Shown here: positions 8,211 through 13,408 of the stretch, one piece after another
Layout: the number at the start of each line of letters is the position of its first letter
How positions within the stretch are numbered: the stretch's first letter is position 1
Assembly (NCBI GenBank): GCA_003170995.1
Contig: PMXT01000071.1
Location: 8,718 to 25,010, forward strand
Direction of reading: 5' to 3'
Length of the DNA: 16,293 bases
Source of the DNA: Actinomycetota bacterium
Lineage (GTDB): Bacteria > Actinomycetota > Thermoleophilia > Gaiellales > Gaiellaceae
Program-made: the position numbers and the translations under genes
Notes under the pieces: model-generated
Told to the model about the DNA's origin: nothing
Databases searched by the model: none
The model's input: only the letters and a program-made list of their open reading frames with translations

Positions 8211-9057
8211 CGGCCACCTCTTTCGGCGATCGGTTGGCATTGACGCTAACAAGATCGGGGATGCGGCGCATCCATTTTCTCTGATAAGCGGCGTAGCGGC
8301 GCGTGCGCGCAACGAGATGGTCGATCGCCTGCTCGGGCTCGAGCCCGGCCACCTCACTCAGGCCCATGACCTTGCGCGCCGTCGTGGAGAGCGTTTGCTC
8401 GAGCGCTCGTCGCACCTCCTCCTGGACGCCGCGCTCGAACATCGCCTTCGTTCTCTCCTCGATCCTGGCGTCGAGTGCTTCACGCGCCAACTCGAGCCCG
8501 AAGACAAGCGTGGGGTGACGCATCTCGGCGCTCCAAAGACGGCTACCGGCCGGTGCGAGCGAGCTGCCGATCTCGCTCAATTCGAGTGCCCGTACAACCC
8601 GGCGCTTGTCGTTCGCGTGCACGACGGTCGCGGCGGCCGGATCGAGCTCGGCCAGGAGTGCGTGTGTCCGCTCGGGTCCAAGTTCGTCGTAGGTCTGCTG
8701 CCAGTGCGCTCGGACGCCCGGCTCGGGGGCCGGCGGCAGCTCGATCTCGGCCAAAGCCGCTCTCAGATAGAGACCGGTGCCTCCGACAACGATCGGCATC
8801 CGCCGCGAGGCCAGGATTTTGTCGATCGCCGCGTGAGCCAGCTCGGTGTACTCGCCGACCGAGGCTTCGTGATTGAGCGACCAGATCCCAACCAGCCGCG
8901 CGGGCGACTGGTTGGTGAGGATGGGTAGGTCGCGATAGACCTGCATCGCATCGGCGGAGACGAGCTCGCCGTTCAGGCGCGCGGCAACCGTCTCGGCTAC
9001 GGCGCTCTTACCGCTTGCCGTCGGGCCGAAGATTGCGAGTACTGAAGGACTGTTCAT
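8152..9057 (-). CDS. miaA: tRNA dimethylallyltransferase
   Basis: MiaA transfers dimethylallyl from DMAPP to N6 of A37 in tRNAs reading UNN codons, producing i6A, the substrate of MiaB. The 301-residue protein has the P-loop GPTASGKS (11-18), SADAMQVYRDLPI in the region of the catalytic Asp, VVGGTGLYLRA (DMAPP site), NDKRRVVRALE and the C-terminal RYAAYQRKWMRRIP tRNA-contacting segment. Length is normal for actinobacterial MiaA. It follows miaB after a 124-bp gap and overlaps the start of dapF by 59 bp. No clear Shine-Dalgarno precedes its ATG. Confidence 0.95.
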   Translation of the reverse strand: MNSPSVLAIFGPTASGKSAVAETVAARLNGELVSADAMQVYRDLPILTNQSPARLVGIWSLNHEASVGEYTELAHAAIDKILASRRMPIVVGGTGLYLRAALAEIELPPAPEPGVRAHWQQTYDELGPERTHALLAELDPAAATVVHANDKRRVVRALELSEIGSSLAPAGSRLWSAEMRHPTLVFGLELAREALDARIEERTKAMFERGVQEEVRRALEQTLSTTARKVMGLSEVAGLEPEQAIDHLVARTRRYAAYQRKWMRRIPDLVSVNANRSPKEVADEIVEVARTRKRLSTPGAI

Positions 9058-9072
9058 TTCGGAGATCGCGCC

Positions 9073-9105
9073 CTGGTCTGGCGGGATAAACCCCGCCCTA
9101 CCCAG
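9073..9105. repeat. Short imperfect palindrome (REP-like) in the miaB-miaA gap
   Basis: An inner perfect stem GGCGGG (9080-9085)/CCCGCC (9092-9097) with loop ATAAAC is flanked by an outer CTGG (9073-9076)/CCAG (9102-9105) pairing. The GC-rich stem with an A/T-rich loop resembles short interspersed palindromes (REP/MITE-like) known from many GC-rich genomes. No second copy is seen in this window. It could also be a transcript hairpin between miaB and miaA; no T-tract follows. The rest of the 124-bp gap holds nothing else I can identify. Confidence 0.4.
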
Positions 9106-9181
9106 TTTCAGCCTATCGAGGAAACCCGCGCGAGTGTGAGCCGGATCCGTGTCGAAACGTCACGGAAGAGCTGCGAAAGCG

Positions 9182-10510
9182 TCACGCCGGCGATGGGACA
9201 ACCTGAGCGCCGCGTAGCGTGGTCGACGTTGCGTCTTCTACTCGCACGTTCGCCAGCTCGCCCGCTCGAGCCGCACCGGCGAAGTTGACCGTCGTGTTGC
9301 GGCGTGTGCGCCCGCGCAGGAGCGAGGGGTCGGTACGACTCGACCCTTCCACGAGTACCTGCTCGATAGAACCGATCCGCGACCTGTTCTTCTTTTCCGC
9401 GACGCTCTGCACCAACTCGATCAGCCGCTCGATCCGTTCGCGCTTGACCTCTTCGGGCACCTGGCTGGGAAGGGAGGCTGCCTCGGTGCTGTAGCGCGGC
9501 GAATAGACGAAGGTGTAGGCGCCGTCGAAGCCGACTTCTTCGACCAAACTCAGTGTCTGCTCGAAATCCTCATCCGTCTCGCCCGGGAACCCGGCGATTA
9601 GATCGGTCGTGAGCGCGAGGTCGGGGATCGCGGCGCGCATATCCGCGGCGAGGGCGAGGAAACGCTCGCGATCGTAGGTTCGGCGCATGGTCTTGAGGAT
9701 GCGGCTGGAGCCCGACTGGGCGGGTAGATGGGCGTGCTCGCAGACCGAGTCGCACTCGGCCATGGCGGCGATCACGTCGTCGCGGAAGTCCTTCGGATGT
9801 GGGCTCGTGAAGCGGATCCGCTCGATTCCCTCGACCCGGTCGCAGGCGCGCAGGAGCTCCGCGAAACCGAAACGCTCGTCCACCGGTAGGTCTCGGCCAT
9901 AAGAGTTCACGTTCTGGCCGAGCAGCGTTATCTCACGCACCCCGTCGCCGGCTAGGCGCCCGACCTCGGCCAGTATCTCTCCCGGCGATCGGCTCATCTG
10001 CTTTCCGCGCACGGTCGGCACGATGCAGTAGGAGCAGACCGAGTTGCAGCCCATCGAGATCTGCACCCAGGCCTGGAAGGGGCGCTCGCGCCTAGCTGGA
10101 AGCTCCGCGGCGAACCTGCGCTCGGCGCCGGTGCCGAAGCTCCCGCTTGCGCCGCCGTTTCGCTCGGCCGCCAGCCACTCGCCGAGCGCCGCGATCGAGC
10201 CCGGCCCGAAGGCGAAGTCAACCTGCGGGTACTGCTCGAACAGGCGCTCGCGCCGAACCTCGGCGAAGCAACCCCCGACTGCGAGTAGGCGCTCGGGATC
10301 GGCGTCTTTCAGCGTCTTCGCCAGCCCCAGGTGTGCCGCCAGGCGAGACTCGGCCTTCTCGCGGATCGTGCAGGTGTTGAAGACCATCACGTCCGCCTGC
10401 TCGAGCTCGGGCGCCTCTCCGAGCCCCAGCTCCTCGAGCATACCCTTGATCCGCTCGGAGTCGTGAGCGTTCATCTGGCAACCGAAAGTCGTGACGGAAT
10501 ACCTTCGCAC
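9182..10510 (-). CDS. miaB: tRNA-2-methylthio-N6-dimethylallyladenosine synthase
   Basis: MiaB is a radical SAM methylthiotransferase that converts i6A37 to ms2i6A37 in tRNA. With the GTG start at 10510 it has 442 residues, the normal length. The N-terminal UPF0004 domain binds one 4Fe-4S cluster through C11 (TFGCQMN), C47 (NTCTIR) and C81 (GGCFAE). The radical SAM motif CNSVCSYC (C155, C159, C162) binds the second cluster. A C-terminal TRAM domain occupies roughly the last 65 residues. The frame is open to an ATG at 10660, but those 50 extra residues match nothing expected before VRRYSVTTFGC. A TACGCT box 7 nt before the GTG supports this start. It sits upstream of miaA, its partner enzyme in the pathway. 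Confidence 0.94.
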   Translation of the reverse strand: MRRYSVTTFGCQMNAHDSERIKGMLEELGLGEAPELEQADVMVFNTCTIREKAESRLAAHLGLAKTLKDADPERLLAVGGCFAEVRRERLFEQYPQVDFAFGPGSIAALGEWLAAERNGGASGSFGTGAERRFAAELPARRERPFQAWVQISMGCNSVCSYCIVPTVRGKQMSRSPGEILAEVGRLAGDGVREITLLGQNVNSYGRDLPVDERFGFAELLRACDRVEGIERIRFTSPHPKDFRDDVIAAMAECDSVCEHAHLPAQSGSSRILKTMRRTYDRERFLALAADMRAAIPDLALTTDLIAGFPGETDEDFEQTLSLVEEVGFDGAYTFVYSPRYSTEAASLPSQVPEEVKRERIERLIELVQSVAEKKNRSRIGSIEQVLVEGSSRTDPSLLRGRTRRNTTVNFAGAARAGELANVRVEDATSTTLRGAQVVPSPA

Positions 10511-10517
10511 GGACTGA

Positions 10518-10523
10518 AGCGTA
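10518..10523 (-). promoter_or_regulatory. -10-like box of a possible leaderless miaB promoter
   Basis: On the - strand TACGCT (TANNNT type) is followed by exactly 7 nt and the GTG start of miaB. A TTGCGT lies 19 nt upstream of the box as a poor -35 candidate. This would be the promoter for miaB-miaA-dapF. The absence of a Shine-Dalgarno before the GTG fits a leaderless transcript. Inferred. Confidence 0.4.
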
Positions 10524-10617
10524 GCCACATCGAGAGTGCGGAACGCAAGGCGACGACCGTGACCGATGTCCCTGCTTCGAGCGAGGTATGGCCACCTGTG
10601 CGAGTCCTCAAGAATGC

Positions 10618-10633
10618 CCCTTGAACGCAAGGG
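10618..10633. other. Perfect 6-bp hairpin in the region between miaB and the membrane-protein gene
   Basis: CCCTTG (10618-10623) and CAAGGG (10628-10633) pair around the tetraloop AACG. It lies in the ~220-bp stretch between the miaB start and the 10731 leader ORF, which otherwise holds only candidate promoters. There is no T-tract. It may be a regulatory hairpin or chance; the long open frame across it on the - strand looks non-coding (rich in Arg, His and Trp). Confidence 0.25.
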
Positions 10634-10716
10634 TCGGCCTGTGGGCGCACATACCCGCACTAGCGGACGCCGCCGTCACGGCAAGGGCTCCAAGTGGCAA
10701 TGACCACAACGTGCCC

Positions 10717-10769
10717 TAGAGTGCGGAAAAATGACACTCGAGGTGGTTTCGATCATCATCTGTGTATGA
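10717..10769 (+). promoter_or_regulatory. Candidate promoter plus 12-codon leader ORF
   Basis: TAGAGT (10717-10722) is a -10-like box, followed by 8 nt and ATG at 10731. From there 12 codons (MTLEVVSIIICV) run to a TGA (10767-10769) that overlaps the ATG of the downstream membrane-protein gene (ATGA). This would be a leaderless leader peptide whose translation delivers ribosomes to the next start, which has no Shine-Dalgarno of its own. The peptide has no runs of rare or single amino acids beyond three Ile in a row, so attenuation is not obvious. Small and unproven. Confidence 0.3.
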
Positions 10770-11266
10770 GCGAGCCGTCCAAAGGTGAATGGTTTCAGCC
10801 CGCTGCTCGTCGGGGCGCTCTCCCGGTCGACGATGAAGCAAAGCCGGCTGGCGAGATGTCCGTCCACACGGCAGCTCGTGGTAGGCCGGTAGGCCCCCAA
10901 GCACCGGCGGGCCAGGAGGAGCCCGAGTCGGGCATGGAGGTCTTACTCGGGCCGAGATGGAAGAACCGTCTGCAATTGGCGATCCTGACGCTCGCGCCGA
11001 CCGTCTACTTCGCAGCCGAGGTCTACCTCCGGACGGACAGCGTCGGGTTGGCGCTCGGCGCAGGTGTCATCTGCCCGTTCACCATCTACTTCGTCTTCGA
11101 CGCCTGGCTCGACGATAGCCGCTGGTTCATGCGTAGCTCCTGGTCGCGCTGGTGCGCTCACCACTCAGAGAAGCGTCCGCTTCTTGGCGCCGTGCTCGGG
11201 GCGCTCGTCTTCATTGGATTCTTTGCTCTACTCTGGTTCGCAGAATCCGCCGTGACCCGCAACTAA
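10766..11266 (+). CDS. Small three-span membrane protein, function unknown
   Basis: I do not recognise this protein. From the ATG at 10766 it has 166 residues: a hydrophilic, Pro/Gly/Glu-rich N-terminal ~55 residues, then three hydrophobic segments at about 68-86 (LQLAILTLAPTVYFAAEVYL), 93-112 (VGLALGAGVICPFTIYFVFD) and 140-161 (LGAVLGALVFIGFFALLWFA). Between spans two and three is a polar, Trp-rich loop (DDSRWFMRSSWSRWCAHHSE). An internal ATG at 10934, 12 nt after AGGAGGAG (10914-10921), would give a 110-residue protein starting just before the first span and is a realistic alternative start. It lies alone on the + strand, divergent from miaB, in a stretch of accessory genes between miaB and recX. 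Confidence 0.6.
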   Translation: MSEPSKGEWFQPAARRGALPVDDEAKPAGEMSVHTAARGRPVGPQAPAGQEEPESGMEVLLGPRWKNRLQLAILTLAPTVYFAAEVYLRTDSVGLALGAGVICPFTIYFVFDAWLDDSRWFMRSSWSRWCAHHSEKRPLLGAVLGALVFIGFFALLWFAESAVTRN

Positions 11267-11448
11267 CCTGGACTCGGACGAAGCGGCGAACGCGGAGGTG
11301 AATACCCGAAGGCGTCCGCCCAGTCGACAACGACTATCCTGGGCGAGTCTTCGCAGTTCAACGCTCGGAAGTCCCGGATCTCGCGGGCGATCCCGGATAT
11401 CTGTGATAACTCAACTACGTAGTAACGTGATAGCGGCGCACCCGTCAA
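11263..11448 (-). CDS. Possible short gene after the NUDIX hydrolase, unknown
   Basis: This 61-residue frame starts at TTG (11448), 13 bp downstream of the NUDIX stop, with AAAGG 6 nt before the start. The predicted peptide (MTGAPLSRYYVVELSQIS at its start, then PRIVVVDWADAF) has balanced composition rather than the Arg/Pro-rich look of antisense frames. It matches no family I know. It ends overlapping the convergent membrane-protein gene by 4 bp. If not coding, this ~195-bp stretch contains only a perfect 10-bp palindrome, ACTACGTAGT (11414-11423), and a CGTAG/CTACG stem (11450-11454 with 11462-11466) at the NUDIX stop codon. Confidence 0.3.
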   Translation of the reverse strand: MTGAPLSRYYVVELSQISGIAREIRDFRALNCEDSPRIVVVDWADAFGYSPPRSPLRPSPG

Positions 11449-11461
11449 GCGTAGCCTTTGA

Positions 11462-11914
11462 CTACGAGTGAGCTTTGCCCGAGAGCGCTACTAGAGCTTC
11501 ACTCACCGTCGGCCATCGAAGCAAGTTGAGTGCTTCCTCCAGACCGCACCAGCGGAAGTCGTCGTGCTCGCAGTTCAGCGACGGCTCCCAGCCGCGTGGT
11601 GCGTCGAGCCGAAAACAAGTGACGGAAATCTGCTCGCTACCCGGTGGATAAATGTCTTTGCGGGCGGGCGGCTCCTCAGACAAAGAGTAGGAGTAGAAGT
11701 GGCGGCGAGGATCCAGCTTTCCCGTACCATCGAATCCGGTTTCCTCGCTCAGTTCGCGAAGAGCAGCCTCATCGTCGGTCTCCATATCCTCAATACCACC
11801 TGCGACCGTATGCCAATAGCCGCCGAGTTCAGGACACCGATGAGTCAGCAGGACCTGTTCGCCGTTTCCCGACCTTCGGAAGACGAAGATGAGCACCTCT
11901 TTGGTGGTTCTCAC
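11462..11914 (-). CDS. NUDIX hydrolase (NudB-like)
   Basis: This 150-residue protein has a perfect Nudix box at ~39-61 (GGIEDME ... RELSEETGF). The layout WHTVAGGIEDMETDDEAALR and the QVLLTHRCPELGGYW segment resemble NudB-type (dihydroneopterin triphosphate pyrophosphatase) and related NUDIX enzymes, but the substrate is not determinable. The start is the GTG at 11914, overlapping the stop of the tiny upstream ORF by four bases (GTGA); AGGAG lies 11 nt upstream. It contains none of the CTCGAG sites common in the flanking core genes, consistent with an accessory gene. Confidence 0.88.
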   Translation of the reverse strand: MRTTKEVLIFVFRRSGNGEQVLLTHRCPELGGYWHTVAGGIEDMETDDEAALRELSEETGFDGTGKLDPRRHFYSYSLSEEPPARKDIYPPGSEQISVTCFRLDAPRGWEPSLNCEHDDFRWCGLEEALNLLRWPTVSEALVALSGKAHS

Positions 11915-12057
11915 GTCGAGTGACGCTCCTGGCGGCCTTCGATATCGCTTGACTCTGCGATCGCCTCCGCCGTCTCATACGAGTAGCCGCGCCGGGTCAG
12001 GAGCCCGATCACTTCATGTCCGCCGCGCTCGTAAGCCGGCCGAACAATCTCGTGCAT
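11911..12057 (-). CDS. 48-residue protein resembling the C-terminal helical module of RecX
   Basis: The ATG at 12057 overlaps the stop of the preceding tiny ORF (TGATG), and the TGA overlaps the NUDIX GTG (GTGA). The predicted peptide is helical. Residues 16-35, VIGLLTRRGYSYETAEAIAE, align without gaps to residues 169-188 of the RecX encoded 0.9 kb away, LLGRLARRGFDPDTIEQIAE, with 10 of 20 identities by eye. That segment is the last three-helix repeat of RecX. The same frame is open to an ATG at 12168, but those 37 residues are low-quality. It may be a real mini-protein, or the second half of a gene split by a frameshift at the overlap. Confidence 0.45.
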   Translation of the reverse strand: MHEIVRPAYERGGHEVIGLLTRRGYSYETAEAIAESSDIEGRQERHST

Positions 12058-12185
12058 CACTTCTTTGCCGGCGAGATCTCTTGTTGGATTTCTCTCTTGC
12101 TTCCGCCCGAGCGCCTTTTCGCATTTTTCAGAGCTTCGCCGACAATCGCCGGGTCGAGCACTTCCCATCCTGGCGACTCGTTCAT
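12057..12185 (-). CDS. 42-residue hypothetical protein, first of a coupled chain
   Basis: An ATG at 12185 opens a 42-codon frame (MNESPGWEVLDPAIVGEALK at its start, then a Lys/Arg/Glu-rich tail) ending in TGA at 12057-12059, which overlaps the next ATG. The N-terminal sequence is protein-like and not antisense to any gene. A TAGACT box ends exactly 7 nt before the ATG, so a leaderless transcript is plausible. Joined to the next ORF by a one-base shift, the two would form one ~90-residue helical protein. No family recognised. Confidence 0.4.
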   Translation of the reverse strand: MNESPGWEVLDPAIVGEALKNAKRRSGGSKREIQQEISPAKK

Positions 12186-12192
12186 GGGCGCG

Positions 12193-12198
12193 AGTCTA
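12193..12198 (-). promoter_or_regulatory. -10-like box of a possible leaderless promoter for the small ORF-NUDIX chain
   Basis: On the - strand TAGACT (TANNNT type, preceded by TG as in extended -10 sites) is followed by 7 nt and the ATG at 12185. The best -35 candidates (CTGAAG or TGAAGA, 17-18 nt upstream) are weak. It lies between the toxin stop (12233) and the first tiny ORF, so the NUDIX unit need not depend on the toxin promoter. Confidence 0.35.
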
Positions 12199-12232
12199 CA
12201 AAGGATTTCTGCATGTCTTCAGAGTCGACTGT

Positions 12233-12550
12233 CTAGAGATCGAGCACGGCGCGCGCCGCCTCTTCGACCTCGCTCAACTCCGAGACGCTGAGATGCCCGA
12301 CGCGGTTGCCGAGGCGCTCCGGCGCGACCGCACCCATCTGCTCGACAAGCACTCTCGTCGTCTGGCCGTTGATGTCGACCTGTGGTCGAAAGCTCGCCGA
12401 GCGTGCCTTCGTGGACGTCGGCGCGACAACCCAGGTGGAAAGACTCAATAGCGAGTCGGCTTGGAGGACAACGGCGTAGCGCGGTCCTCGCTGCTCGTGG
12501 CCACGTGCTGCACGCGGCGACGGTAGGTCGTATACGTCACCTCGGCGCAC
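12233..12550 (-). CDS. MazF/PemK-family toxin (endoribonuclease)
   Basis: This 105-residue protein starts at GTG. The N-terminus MRRGDVYDLPSPRAARGHEQ followed by RGPRYAVVLQAD is the MazF/PemK signature (RGDV...P..GHEQ.G.RP.VV). The rest fits the fold: WVVAPTST, TRVLVEQMGAVAPERLG and a C-terminal helix. The family cleaves mRNA or tRNA at short sequence motifs and arrests growth when free of antitoxin. The 14-bp overlap with the antitoxin gene upstream is typical of a type II module. Target specificity cannot be read from sequence. Confidence 0.9.
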   Translation of the reverse strand: MRRGDVYDLPSPRAARGHEQRGPRYAVVLQADSLLSLSTWVVAPTSTKARSASFRPQVDINGQTTRVLVEQMGAVAPERLGNRVGHLSVSELSEVEEAARAVLDL

Positions 12551-12776
12551 GCAACGATTCCATCAGCGCCGTCACCTCAGCCACCTCGGCGCGGTCGTCC
12601 TGATCGGCGGCGAGCACCGTAGCCTCGTCGGCGAGCGTTGAGCGGCGATGCCGTTGCGCCGTCTCGACCAGCGCGAAACGGATCGCGCCAGATTGGTCGA
12701 GACCGCTTTCCTGCTGGAGTTCGGCCAGCGCCTCGACAGACTCCTCGTCGGGTCGAAAAGAGATCGGTTTTAGCAT
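12537..12776 (-). CDS. Ribbon-helix-helix antitoxin of the MazF/PemK module
   Basis: From the ATG at 12776 the protein has 79 residues: MLKPISFRPDEESVEALAEL matches the RHH strand-helix pattern, followed by SGLDQSGAIRFALVETAQRH (second helix region) and an acidic C-terminal tail that would neutralise the toxin. An in-frame ATG at 12806 would add ten residues, but RHH proteins normally begin at the strand, and the -10 box and operator-like palindrome lie between the two ATGs. The partner is RHH rather than an AbrB-fold MazE. It should repress its own promoter, alone and with the toxin. Confidence 0.85.
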   Translation of the reverse strand: MLKPISFRPDEESVEALAELQQESGLDQSGAIRFALVETAQRHRRSTLADEATVLAADQDDRAEVAEVTALMESLRAPR

Positions 12777-12783
12777 CGAGCTA

Positions 12784-12789
12784 ACTGTA
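12784..12789 (-). promoter_or_regulatory. -10-like box of the toxin-antitoxin promoter (leaderless)
   Basis: TACAGT on the - strand ends 7 nt before the antitoxin ATG at 12776, as at miaB and the 12185 ORF. No Shine-Dalgarno is present. The -35 position falls in a G-rich stretch at the end of recX and is poor. Confidence 0.45.
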
Positions 12790-12793
12790 TCAC

Positions 12794-12811
12794 GGGTGTA
12801 TGACATACCCC
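12794..12811. promoter_or_regulatory. Candidate autoregulatory operator of the toxin-antitoxin module
   Basis: GTATG-A-CATAC (12798-12808) is a perfect 11-bp odd palindrome, with GGG on the left (one T bulged) and CCC on the right extending the symmetry. It lies between the -10 box and the expected -35 of the antitoxin promoter, 5-20 bp upstream of the -10, where a bound RHH dimer would block polymerase. It fills the gap after the recX stop codon. No experimental support. Confidence 0.45.
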
Positions 12812-13393
12812 CTACTCTCCGCTCCGCTCCTCGGCGATCTGCTCGATCGTGTCGGGATCGAAGCCGCGCCGAGCCAGGCGCCCGAGCAATCGCTTTCGAT
12901 CGGGATTGGTAAGCGCTAGAGCGCGAGCTCGTTCGAGCTCCGGCTCGAGCGAAGCGACCGCCTCCTCGATCAGTTCGGCGGCGACGCCTTCCTGCTCGAG
13001 GATGTGGCGGACGGCGGCGTTTCCGTAGCCACGCTCGGCAAGCGACGTAGCACGGTCGAGCGCGTAGGAGCGGTCATTGAGGTACTGAGCTTGCTCGAGC
13101 GCCTCGACTGCCTCTTCGAGCGCGGCCGGGGCAACTCCCTTCCGCTGCAGCCGGTCTTCGAGTAGAGCACGCGGAAGCGGGCGGCGGGCGAGCATGCCGG
13201 TCGCCTTGGTCAGAGCCTCGGCACGGCGGAGCTCGCGGCGGAGCAGGCGCAGGTCTTCCCGTTCGAGTCTCTTGCCGAGGCTCAGGCCGGCGCGGGCGGC
13301 CGCGACCAGTGGAAACTTGCGCCACGGCGCCCCATCGAGTTCGACGAGCACTTCGCTCGCCGAGATCTCACGTAGCCCGGTGATCTCGGGCAT
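12812..13393 (-). CDS. recX: Regulatory protein RecX
   Basis: RecX binds RecA filaments and modulates recombinase and coprotease activity. The 193-residue helical protein has the three-helix repeats of the family. Examples are LARRPLPRALLEDRLQRKGV, then YLNDRSYALDRATSLAERGY with NAAVRHILEQEGV, and the C-terminal LLGRLARRGFDPDTIEQIAE. The N-terminal ~45 residues (VLVELDGAPWRKFPLVAAAR) form the beta-rich extension common in actinobacterial and firmicute RecX. GGAG lies 8 nt before the ATG. It is 15 bp downstream of recA in the usual recA-recX operon. Confidence 0.93.
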   Translation of the reverse strand: MPEITGLREISASEVLVELDGAPWRKFPLVAAARAGLSLGKRLEREDLRLLRRELRRAEALTKATGMLARRPLPRALLEDRLQRKGVAPAALEEAVEALEQAQYLNDRSYALDRATSLAERGYGNAAVRHILEQEGVAAELIEEAVASLEPELERARALALTNPDRKRLLGRLARRGFDPDTIEQIAEERSGE

Positions 13394-13408
13394 TCGCTTT
13401 ACTCCGCG

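Noticed and set aside
8211..8357. 49-residue N-terminal extension of DapF
   Set aside because: Canonical DapF begins at the ATG at 8210; the extension lies within miaA in another frame and looks like shadow sequence.
10618..10633. CCCTTG-AACG-CAAGGG as an intrinsic terminator
   Set aside because: There is no T-tract on either strand, and the site lies upstream of both flanking genes; kept only as a hairpin of unknown role.
10511..10660. 50-residue N-terminal extension of MiaB from an ATG at 10660
   Set aside because: The extension is Arg/His/Trp-rich and not expected for the family; the canonical N-terminus and a -10-like box 7 nt upstream favour the GTG at 10510.
12777..12806. Longer antitoxin starting at the ATG at 12806
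   Set aside because: The extra ten residues precede the RHH strand, and the -10 box and palindrome fall inside them; the ATG at 12776 fits family and promoter.
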